The position numbers and the translations under genes were made by a program. A stretch of 64,000 nt of DNA from Litorimonas sp051251645 (GTDB lineage: Bacteria > Pseudomonadota > Alphaproteobacteria > Caulobacterales > Maricaulaceae): contig JBPOEY010000001.1 in assembly GCA_051251645.1 (NCBI GenBank), positions 1,240,001 to 1,304,000 on the forward strand, in the 5' to 3' direction. Shown one piece after another: positions 1 to 7,062 of the stretch. Numbering within the stretch: the first letter of the stretch is position 1; every line of letters starts with the position of its first letter. The notes under the pieces were generated by a model, which searched no databases, was not told the DNA's origin, and saw nothing but the letters and a program-made list of their open reading frames with translations.

Positions 1-200
1 GTCGAAAAATCATTCGAATTAAGACACTTGGAAACGTATTCTTGAACGACACTCAGAATTTTAAGACGTCTGTCGTATAATTCAAGCCGTTGTTTTATCT
101 TTGAAATTTTTAATTGCTGAAAAGATACAATGATTGCTGCAATCCCGAAACAAACAGTCACGATGATCTGAGCAACCTTTACGCCAAAGTCCAAATTCAT
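1..200 (-). CDS. Hypothetical single-pass membrane protein, C-terminus cut by window edge
   Basis: An open frame starts at ATG 200 and runs off the left edge, giving 66 complete codons. Residues about 8-27 form one hydrophobic helix. It is followed by a basic, probably coiled segment with the motif LELYDRRLKILSVV, a pattern I associate with uncharacterised proteins that have an N-terminal membrane anchor and a cytoplasmic helical domain. The start lies only 8 bases after the thyA stop on the same strand, so it may be translationally coupled to thyA; no good ribosome binding site is visible. The DNA is clearly richer in A+T than thyA and the rest of the window, which suggests recent acquisition. 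No function can be assigned. Confidence 0.6.
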   Translation of the reverse strand, partial: MNLDFGVKVAQIIVTVCFGIAAIIVSFQQLKISKIKQRLELYDRRLKILSVVQEYVSKCLNSNDFS

Positions 201-208
201 AGATGACA

Positions 209-1003
209 CTAAACCGCCACTTTCCCCGCAATATGCGGGTGCGCTTTATACCCCACCAGTTTCACATCGGCATAGGTGAAGCCCTCAATATCCGTCACAT
301 CGGGGTTCAATTCCAACGTCGGTAGCGCCATCGGTTCGCGCGTGAGTTGTTCGCGCACTTGGTCGAAGTGATTATGATAGATATGCGCGTCGCCGAACGT
401 GTGAACGAAGTCACCGACTTCTAAATCACAGACTTGCGCGACCATGTGAGTGAGTAGCGCGTAGCTGGCGATGTTGAACGGGACACCAAGGAAAATGTCA
501 GCGCTGCGTTGATAGAGCTGACAGGACAATTTCCCATCAGCCACAAAGAATTGAAACAGGCAGTGACACGGCGGCAGGGCCATGTCCTCAACATCGGCGG
601 GATTCCACGCGGAGACAATGTGACGCCGCGAATTCGGGTTGGTCCTAATGCTCTCAATGACTTGTTTGAGCTGATCTATGACTTTGCCGTCGGGGCCTTC
701 CCAGCGGCGCCATTGTTTACCGTAAACCGGGCCGAGATCACCGTCTTCATCCGCCCACGCATCCCAAATTTTGACGCCATTCTCTTGCAAGTAAGTGATG
801 TTCGTATCGCCCGCGACGAACCAGAGGAGTTCATGGATGATCGATTTGCGGTGCAGCTTCTTGGTCGTGACCATCGGAAAACCGTCCGCGAGGTCAAAGC
901 GCATCTGATAGCCAAAAATTCCGCGCGTGCCCGTGCCCGTCCGGTCCATCCGGTCGGTGCCCGTGTCCATAACGTGAGCGAGAAGGTCGAGATATTGGCG
1001 CAT
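209..1003 (-). CDS. thyA: Thymidylate synthase
   Basis: Converts dUMP and 5,10-methylenetetrahydrofolate to dTMP and dihydrofolate in the cytoplasm. The protein has 264 residues, the same length as E. coli ThyA, and its key residues fall at the same numbers. The catalytic Cys146 sits in LPPCHCLFQF, the phosphate-binding arginines are Arg21 and Arg126/127 (NSRRHI), and Asn177 lies in GVPFNIAS. No dihydrofolate reductase gene follows in the window; the next leftward frame is an unrelated AT-rich membrane protein. Identification is secure. Confidence 0.98.
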   Translation of the reverse strand: MRQYLDLLAHVMDTGTDRMDRTGTGTRGIFGYQMRFDLADGFPMVTTKKLHRKSIIHELLWFVAGDTNITYLQENGVKIWDAWADEDGDLGPVYGKQWRRWEGPDGKVIDQLKQVIESIRTNPNSRRHIVSAWNPADVEDMALPPCHCLFQFFVADGKLSCQLYQRSADIFLGVPFNIASYALLTHMVAQVCDLEVGDFVHTFGDAHIYHNHFDQVREQLTREPMALPTLELNPDVTDIEGFTYADVKLVGYKAHPHIAGKVAV

Positions 1004-1070
1004 AGTGGGGGTCTAGCGGATTCCGGGGCTATCGCAATGCGTGAGGGGGATGGTTTGCAGGTGGAGTTAT

Positions 1071-1208
1071 GTTGGCCCCCTCCGCCTCACTACGTTCGGC
1101 ACCTCCCCCATTAAGGGGGAGGAAAAAGTAGGATTGTGAGTAACGAAAGAAGTTCCTCCCCCTCAATGGGGGAGGTGGGCTCGCGTAGCGGGGTCGGAGG
1201 GGGCCAAC
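1071..1208. repeat. Inverted pair of palindromic GC-rich repeats (REP/BIME-like)
   Basis: Two arms of about 54-56 bases (1071-1124 and 1153-1208) are imperfect reverse complements separated by 28 bases. Each arm also contains its own short palindrome, ACCTCCCCCATTAAGGGGGA in the left arm. The outer ends GTTGGCCCCCTCCG and CGGAGGGGGCCAAC pair exactly. The element sits between thyA and the M20 hydrolase, both leftward. Repeats of the general form CCCCTCCG...CCTCCCCC are familiar as dispersed intergenic elements in Caulobacterales genomes; that comparison is from memory. It could also act as a transcription barrier or mRNA stabiliser. Confidence 0.75.
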
Positions 1209-1233
1209 CAAAAACCCCGCGAAGCGTCCCGCC

Positions 1234-2541
1234 CTATTCCCGGTTAAACAGGCTCATCGCGCTCAGCGTCATGGCTTCTGTCCCCGCCGTAATCGAGGGT
1301 TCGGGCGCAATCTTGAAAAACGGTGAGTGATGCGAAGACACACCGTCTAATTCATCGGCGAGCGTACCGCCGACAGCCATATAGACGCCTTGGATATTAT
1401 GCTCCGGCGCGATGAATTCTGCAAAATCTTCTGCGCCCATGCCACTGCGCTGAGCATCAATGATCGCATCCTCGCCCATCAGCTTGACCAGTTCGGCGCG
1501 GAGAAATTCTGCTGTTTCCGTGTTGTTTTTAAGCGGCGGCGTATTTCGATCAAGGCGCGTCACGACAGGCAGCAGGTCTTCGGGCACGCCGTAAGCAATG
1601 GCCGTGCCTTTCGCGACCCGGTCAATGGCGTCGAGCAAGGTCGCGCGAATGTCTGGATCGTCAGACCGAACCGTCAGTTTCAACTCCGCCTTATCGCCAA
1701 TGATATTGTTCTTCGTCCCCGCATGGAACGACCCGACCGTAATCACGCCCGGCTCCAGCGGATTGATCGAACGGCTGACGATACTTTGTAGGTTCACGAC
1801 AATCGCGCTGGCAACCAACACAGGATCAACACCCATATGCGGCGCCGCGCCGTGGGCGCCGACACCGCGCACGGTGATGTCAACACTATCGGAGCTCGAA
1901 TAGGCCAGCCCGTTCGGCACCATGATCTTACCCGCCGGCACAGGCGACCAGACGTGAAAGCCAATGGCGTAATCCGGTTTCGGGAACCGCTCATATAGAC
2001 CGTCTTTGATCATCGCCCGCGCGCCGGAGATGATTTCTTCGGCGGGTTGCCCAACGAGAACCAGCGTCCCGGACCAGTCATCTTTGAGCCGCATCAGTTG
2101 GCGCGCCGTTCCGACGAGCGATGTCATATGCACATCGTGACCACAGGCGTGCATGACTGGGTTTTCAATCCCATCGATCCCAACCTGCGTCGCGGTCGAA
2201 GCATAGGACAGGCCCGTGTCTTCTTTGACCGGAAGACCGTCCATATCGGCACGAATCATGACCGTCGGTCCGTCGCCATTTTTCAGCACAGCCACGACTC
2301 CCGTTTGCCCCACGCCGGTCGTGACGTCATATCCGAGCGCGGTCAGTTCGGAAGCGATACGCTTTGATGTTTCAAATTCTTGAAAGGATAACTCGGGATT
2401 TTCATGAAGGTGAACAAAAAGGCGCGAGAGGTTCGCCTCATAATCGGCCTGCACATTGGCGCGCAGCTCCGTGCTCATATCGGCGGCAAAAGCCGGAGTC
2501 GCCGCCATAAATAGGGCGGTCGCGAGGAGTGTGGTCTTCAT
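1234..2541 (-). CDS. Exported M20-family amidohydrolase/peptidase
   Basis: Predicted periplasmic zinc hydrolase of the M20D (IAA-amino acid hydrolase, hippurate hydrolase, carboxypeptidase Ss1) type, which cleaves N-acyl amino acids or small amides. I chose ATG 2541 because it gives a clean signal peptide (MKTTLLATALFMAATPAFA) and is preceded by AAAGGAAATTTT; a longer frame begins at 2586. The protein is 435 residues. Metal-ligand regions include HACGHDVHM near residue 131, GQPAEE near 163 and GMGAEDFAEF near the C-terminus, together with IRADMDGLPV. The natural substrate cannot be told from sequence. Confidence 0.9.
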   Translation of the reverse strand: MKTTLLATALFMAATPAFAADMSTELRANVQADYEANLSRLFVHLHENPELSFQEFETSKRIASELTALGYDVTTGVGQTGVVAVLKNGDGPTVMIRADMDGLPVKEDTGLSYASTATQVGIDGIENPVMHACGHDVHMTSLVGTARQLMRLKDDWSGTLVLVGQPAEEIISGARAMIKDGLYERFPKPDYAIGFHVWSPVPAGKIMVPNGLAYSSSDSVDITVRGVGAHGAAPHMGVDPVLVASAIVVNLQSIVSRSINPLEPGVITVGSFHAGTKNNIIGDKAELKLTVRSDDPDIRATLLDAIDRVAKGTAIAYGVPEDLLPVVTRLDRNTPPLKNNTETAEFLRAELVKLMGEDAIIDAQRSGMGAEDFAEFIAPEHNIQGVYMAVGGTLADELDGVSSHHSPFFKIAPEPSITAGTEAMTLSAMSLFNRE

Positions 2542-2667
2542 AAAATTTCCTTTCATGACCCCCTTTATGGCCTTCTGAGGGGCCAAAGCGCAACGCCAAA
2601 AGTTAACGGTCTGGCCTGTGGATATTTACCTACCCTAATTTCCGTTAACCTTTGAAATATATCGGGT

Positions 2668-2682
2668 TTAACACCGCATTTA
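2668..2682 (+). promoter_or_regulatory. Candidate CtrA-binding site upstream of ccrM
   Basis: TTAA-N7-TTTA (TTAACACCGCATTTA), one base from the CtrA consensus TTAA-N7-TTAA, ends 55 bases before the ccrM ATG. A separate half site TTAACC lies at 2645-2650. In Caulobacter crescentus ccrM is activated late in the cell cycle by CtrA. A similarly degenerate box occurs before ftsZ in this window. Inference from pattern only. Confidence 0.45.
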
Positions 2683-2737
2683 CTATCATCGGCCCACTTT
2701 GATTGAAATTGAGACACTCACTTTCGTCAGGACCCCC

Positions 2738-3898
2738 ATGAGCCACCTTCGCGTTGTATCCGACAATAGCTCCCCGACTCGCGCTCAGGCGTCATCGCCA
2801 GACGTCCCCGGAACCACAGAGCTGCCCCTTAATCAGATTTTACAAGGCGATTGCGTTGATCTGATGAATAGCTTGCCCCCTGGCTCGGTCGATCTGGTCT
2901 TTGCGGACCCGCCTTATAATCTACAGCTGGGCGGCGATCTGTCCCGTCCGGACAACTCCACGGTCAATGGCGTGACGAATGACTGGGATCAATATGATTC
3001 AATGGATGCGTATGACCTGTTCAGTCATGACTGGCTGCAGGCTGCGCGGCGCGTGTTGAAAGATGACGGTTCCATCTGGGTTATGGGCAGCTACCACAAC
3101 ATTTTTAGAGTTGGTGCGATCTTGCAGGATCAACAATTCTGGATCCAAAACGATATTATTTGGCGCAAAACTAACCCAATGCCGAACTTCCGCGGCACAC
3201 GCTTTACCAATGCGCATGAAACACTGATTTGGGCGACCAAGTCTGAGGCGTCGCGCCCGACCTTCCATTATGATGCGATGAAGATGATGAATGACGGCGT
3301 GCAAATGCGCTCCGACTGGACGCTGCCAATTTGCACCGGTCACGAGCGGCTTAAAACCGAAGGCGGCGGCAAAGCCCATCCAACGCAAAAGCCGGAAAGC
3401 CTGCTGCACCGCGTTATTCTTTCGACGACTAATCCGGGTGATGTCATCCTCGACCCGTTCTTTGGGACGGGCACAACAGGCGCCGTGGCGAAGAAGTTGG
3501 GACGCAATTTCATTGGTCTTGAGCGCGAGCATGATTATATCGCCCACGCCCGCAAACGCATTGCGAAAGTTCGCCCCGCAGGCACAGAAGCCATCAAAAT
3601 CACGCGCTCAAAACGGTCTGAACCCCGCGTGCCGTTTGCGCACCTCGTCGAACGCGGCATGATCGACATCGGCACCAAGCTGTTTTCTGCCAAAGGCAAA
3701 ATTTCTGCGCGTGTTCGCGCCGATGGCAGCCTCGCGACAGAGGATGGTTTTGAGGGGTCAATCCACAAAGTTGGCGCACATGTCACCGATGCCCCGTCCT
3801 GCAATGGCTGGACCTACTGGCACTTTATGGGCGCCAAAGGTCTCACCCCAATTGATGCCTACCGGAGTGTTATAAGAGCGGAGATGGCGGAGGCCTAG
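2738..3898 (+). CDS. ccrM: Cell-cycle DNA adenine methyltransferase CcrM (GANTC)
   Basis: A beta-class N6-adenine methyltransferase that methylates GANTC and, with GcrA and CtrA, times cell-cycle transcription in this group. The catalytic motif DPPYNLQLGG is near residue 57 and the AdoMet motif FFGTGTTGAVAKKLG near 246. The C-terminal CcrM extension ends with NGWTYWHFMGAKGLTPID. The chosen ATG at 2738 gives 386 residues; TTG 2699 is an alternative. Even so, the N-terminus is about 27 residues longer than the Caulobacter enzyme (358 aa), and no internal start codon could remove the extension. The stop shares four bases (CTAG) with the convergent mutY stop. Confidence 0.97.
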   Translation: MSHLRVVSDNSSPTRAQASSPDVPGTTELPLNQILQGDCVDLMNSLPPGSVDLVFADPPYNLQLGGDLSRPDNSTVNGVTNDWDQYDSMDAYDLFSHDWLQAARRVLKDDGSIWVMGSYHNIFRVGAILQDQQFWIQNDIIWRKTNPMPNFRGTRFTNAHETLIWATKSEASRPTFHYDAMKMMNDGVQMRSDWTLPICTGHERLKTEGGGKAHPTQKPESLLHRVILSTTNPGDVILDPFFGTGTTGAVAKKLGRNFIGLEREHDYIAHARKRIAKVRPAGTEAIKITRSKRSEPRVPFAHLVERGMIDIGTKLFSAKGKISARVRADGSLATEDGFEGSIHKVGAHVTDAPSCNGWTYWHFMGAKGLTPIDAYRSVIRAEMAEA

Positions 3899-4947
3899 AC
3901 CTCCACCGCGCACAAGACTTTCTTAAATAGGCTCGGCAGCGCGACTGTCGATAAGGCCTCTATTGAGACCCAGCGGCCTTCGCCGTCTGGGTCTCTGTCG
4001 ATTTGAACGCAGTAGACATCCAACCGCAATTCAAAATGTGTGAAGACGTGTTTCACGGGGGCGGGAGACCGGGACCACTCAGCCTCCATGGGTGGCTCGA
4101 CGGGCGGCATGGTGTCAGCCCAGTTTGAGGTTGGCACTTCCATCATGCCGCCGAGCAAGCCCTCTAAGGGGCGTCGCCGCAACCAGACCGCGTCACCCCG
4201 CATCATGACATAGGCCGAGCCGAGCCGAACGGGCTGCTTCTTCTTCGGAGTTTTCTTCGGGAAAGCGGTTTGATCATCTGCCGCAAAAGCCTCGCACCAT
4301 TTCGTCCACGGGCAGATGTCACACGCCGGCGACCGGGGCGTGCAGACCGTCGCGCCAAGGTCCATCACGGCTTGGCCATAATCGCCGGGTCTCGTTGGAT
4401 CCGCTAACTCCTGCGCCAATGACTTAATAAATGTCTTCGCTTTCGGCAGCGGCTCTTGAACCCGGTGTAAGCGAGAGATCACCCGCTCCACATTGCCGTC
4501 GACAATATTCGTCGGCTGATCAAAACAAATCGCAGCAATGGTTGAGGCCGTGTAATCGCCAATCCCCGGGAGCGTCAGCAGCTCAGCCTTTGTGCCTGGA
4601 AATGTGCCGCCGAAATCCGTCGCCACCATAATCGCACATTTGTGGAGGTTTCGCGCGCGCGCGTAATAGCCCAGCCCCGCCCAATGGGTCAGCACATCAT
4701 CAAGCGGAGCGGCAGCCAGATCCTCCACCGTTGGATACAGCGCGAGAAATTTAAACCAATAGGGCGTGCCGTGCGGGATTGTCGTCTGTTGCAACATGAC
4801 TTCAGACAGCCACACGGCGTAGGGGTTCGGGGTCACACCGTTCGCACGATCCTCTGGCCGGACGCGCCACGGCAGGGTCCGGCCTTGTTGGTCGTACCAC
4901 CGCAGCAACGCTGTGCGCATCTCAATAATTTGCTGATCAGTCCACAT
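3895..4947 (-). CDS. mutY: A/G-specific adenine DNA glycosylase MutY
   Basis: Removes adenine mispaired with 8-oxoguanine. The 350-residue protein has catalytic Glu49 (SEVMLQQT), the helix-hairpin-helix LPGIGDYTASTIAAI at about 126-140 and the catalytic Asp150 (VDGNVERV). A [4Fe-4S] loop is formed by Cys202, Cys209, Cys212 and Cys218 with the expected C-x6-C-x2-C-x5-C spacing. The C-terminal third (about 240-350) corresponds to the NUDIX-like 8-oxoG recognition domain. The gene is divergent from dciA and convergent with ccrM. In Caulobacter-like genomes mutY is also next to the DUF721 gene. Confidence 0.97.
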   Translation of the reverse strand: MWTDQQIIEMRTALLRWYDQQGRTLPWRVRPEDRANGVTPNPYAVWLSEVMLQQTTIPHGTPYWFKFLALYPTVEDLAAAPLDDVLTHWAGLGYYARARNLHKCAIMVATDFGGTFPGTKAELLTLPGIGDYTASTIAAICFDQPTNIVDGNVERVISRLHRVQEPLPKAKTFIKSLAQELADPTRPGDYGQAVMDLGATVCTPRSPACDICPWTKWCEAFAADDQTAFPKKTPKKKQPVRLGSAYVMMRGDAVWLRRRPLEGLLGGMMEVPTSNWADTMPPVEPPMEAEWSRSPAPVKHVFTHFELRLDVYCVQIDRDPDGEGRWVSIEALSTVALPSLFKKVLCAVEV

Positions 4948-5004
4948 GGTGTTTCTATTTCTTAATCCGAGGCGCAGCCCTGTTCGCTTTACCTCCCGCT
5001 TGCA

Positions 5005-5568
5005 ATGGCCGATAAGTCACCCGTGACAAACCGTCCCCTCACCCCGTCTGAGCGCGCCAAAGTCGAGCGCTACCTAGAAGAGCGTCGCGCCCGACCGCAA
5101 GCCCGCATGTTACCGAGCGCCAGTATGGCCGTGAACAGGGTGATGCGCCCCCTCGCAAAGAAGGGCGGTCAGAAACGGGGTAGCTCCGCGCTCGCCTTGG
5201 CCGATATTTGGCCAGAGATCATGGGGCCACGATGGTCAAAGATCAGCAGTCCAGTTCGGTTTCGCGCCAGCAACGGAGACCGCACGCTTGTCATAAGCGC
5301 GCCCGGCCCGGCCGCCGCCCTCATCCTCGCGGCATCAGGCCCGATTTTACAACGCCTCAATGCACATCTTGGCACGGGCCATGTGTCCCGGATTCAGGTC
5401 GTTCAATCGGCGCCAAACGCCAAGACGGCGCCCCTCGAAAAACCCAAACGCGGGTTAACTCCGTCAGAAGAACACGCACTGCGCGAAGGACTTACACAAG
5501 TCCGTAATGAGCGGCTAAAGGATGTTTTGGGGCGGCTTGGCCGCGAAGTTATTAGGAACCAGTCATGA
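5005..5568 (+). CDS. dciA: DciA/DUF721 family replication protein
   Basis: This 187-residue protein matches the DUF721 (DciA) family. DciA interacts with the replicative helicase DnaB and is proposed to be its ancestral loader in bacteria that lack DnaC/DnaI. The DUF721 core spans about residues 55-130, including LADIWPEIMGPRWSKISSP and the conserved stretch around LAASGPILQRLNAHLG. Both tails are basic and probably disordered. The stop overlaps the next start by four bases (ATGA), indicating translational coupling with the DsbA-like gene. Confidence 0.88.
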   Translation: MADKSPVTNRPLTPSERAKVERYLEERRARPQARMLPSASMAVNRVMRPLAKKGGQKRGSSALALADIWPEIMGPRWSKISSPVRFRASNGDRTLVISAPGPAAALILAASGPILQRLNAHLGTGHVSRIQVVQSAPNAKTAPLEKPKRGLTPSEEHALREGLTQVRNERLKDVLGRLGREVIRNQS

Positions 5569-6224
5569 TCCGCGCGTCGCTTTTCGCTTTTTCCCTTCTG
5601 ATGGCCACACCCGTATTGGCCAACCCCACAACGGATGGGCATGAACACCCAACCCCGGCGTATGTTTTTAGCGAAGCCCCGACCGATATTGTCATCGGTA
5701 GTGCGGAGGCCGCCCACAACATGATTATTTACGCCTCCAACGTCTGCCCGCATTGCGGCAGCTGGTTTGCCAAAGATTGGCCGGTGCTTAAATCCGACCT
5801 CATTGAGACTGGACAACTTCGCGTTATCTTCCGCCCGCTTCCGAGTCAGCCTTTGCAACTCTCCCTCACCGGGTTTTTGATGGCCGAGTGTGCGGCAGAG
5901 GGGGATTACATGGCCGTCATGGAAGATCAATTCGCCCGTCAGAACACAATCTTGAAAGCGGCCGAGACCAATGATGGCGCAATGATCAAATCTCAATATG
6001 ACGCCGTTGCCAAAGTTGCAGGCTTAGACGATGCTGATAGTATCGCCGCATGCCTCAGCGAAGAAGCCCATATGAAAACGCTTCAAACCTCAGCGGATCG
6101 CGCGGGAGCTGCCGGAATCTCCAACATTCCATCCTTCATCTTCAACGGGGAATTGATGAACGGTGCGCATGATGCCACCGCGATCAAAGCTTGGGTTGAA
6201 GGCCGATCCTCTGCACGTCCTTAG
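5565..6224 (+). CDS. Periplasmic DsbA-like thiol:disulfide oxidoreductase
   Basis: Predicted exported thioredoxin-fold protein of 219 residues. Residues 1-19 form a signal peptide ending in PVLA. The redox motif CPHC occupies residues 61-64 (SNVCPHCGSW), and the cis-proline loop is GISNIPSFIF near residue 185. CPHC is the active site of classical DsbA, implying an oxidant role in disulfide formation. The start overlaps the dciA stop. A second DsbA-like lipoprotein follows, so the two probably work in the same envelope redox pathway. In Caulobacter-type genomes such a gene also precedes smc. Confidence 0.9.
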   Translation: MIRASLFAFSLLMATPVLANPTTDGHEHPTPAYVFSEAPTDIVIGSAEAAHNMIIYASNVCPHCGSWFAKDWPVLKSDLIETGQLRVIFRPLPSQPLQLSLTGFLMAECAAEGDYMAVMEDQFARQNTILKAAETNDGAMIKSQYDAVAKVAGLDDADSIAACLSEEAHMKTLQTSADRAGAAGISNIPSFIFNGELMNGAHDATAIKAWVEGRSSARP

Positions 6225-6330
6225 TGTTTCCATCGCGGCTATCCACAAACACCGCCTTTTATCGCTGATCCGTGACCCTGATTCGTTTAGGCACGGCTTG
6301 AACTCCACCACTAATTCGGGATGCTCAACC

Positions 6331-7059
6331 ATGGCCTCACTGATTCGCACATCACTCCTCATCGGAACCGCTGCTTTGTTTACCGCCTGCGGTAATGCCG
6401 ACGTGACAACGGACGGTGCAGCCACAAGCACACCCGCCGCGGCGTCCACCGCCGAACGAACGTCTTATGAACGCCCCGACGATCACGCCATTGGCCGTGT
6501 CGATGCTCCGCTCGTTGTGGTCGAGTATGCGTCGGTGACCTGTCCGGGCTGTGCCTATTGGCATCAAACCGTCTATCCTGAATTCAAGGCCCGCTATGTC
6601 GACACCGGCAAAGTCCGATTTGTTTTTCGTGAATTCCTTACAGGCAACCCGCAATTGGCCGAAGCTGGTTTTAAGATCGCGCTATGTGCCAATCCGGATG
6701 ATTATTTCAAAAACATCAAGCTTCAATTTGATCGCTTGGGTCAAATTACGGATATGGCGAGAGCTGGAAACACCCGCGCGGCCTATGTTAATCTCGCCAA
6801 GTCGTCCGGTCTGAGCGAAGAAGAATTTGCAACTTGCATGGCCAATGAAGCGCACCGCGACCATATTAACAGTAAGATGGAACAGGGTTTTGACGAAGGA
6901 GTGACTGGAACCCCCGCGTTCTTTATCAATGGGAAGTCCGCCAAAATCGGCACCATTGAGGCGATGGACGAGGTCCTCATGGAACTTCTTGGCGAAACGC
7001 CAGCAGAAACTCCCGCTGAAGTGACTGAAGACGCGCCCGCTGACGAATCTGCTGAATAA
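6331..7059 (+). CDS. DsbA-like thioredoxin-fold lipoprotein
   Basis: A second thioredoxin-fold oxidoreductase of 242 residues. I chose ATG 6331 because it gives a lipoprotein signal (LFTAC, lipid Cys20) directly after a hydrophobic stretch; the open frame extends back to 6163, inside the previous gene. A low-complexity Thr/Ala linker of about 25 residues is followed by the DSBA-like domain, with CPGC at 71-74 and the cis-proline loop VTGTPAFFING near 199. The C-terminus is an acidic Ala/Glu/Pro tail. The motif differs from the upstream CPHC, suggesting a different redox potential or substrate. It ends three bases before smc. Confidence 0.88.
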   Translation: MASLIRTSLLIGTAALFTACGNADVTTDGAATSTPAAASTAERTSYERPDDHAIGRVDAPLVVVEYASVTCPGCAYWHQTVYPEFKARYVDTGKVRFVFREFLTGNPQLAEAGFKIALCANPDDYFKNIKLQFDRLGQITDMARAGNTRAAYVNLAKSSGLSEEEFATCMANEAHRDHINSKMEQGFDEGVTGTPAFFINGKSAKIGTIEAMDEVLMELLGETPAETPAEVTEDAPADESAE

Positions 7060-7062
7060 ATT

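Noticed and set aside
509..1114. A 201-codon open frame antisense to thyA
   Set aside because: It is the shadow of thyA; thyA matches a family over its whole length and this frame has no ribosome binding site or recognisable domain.
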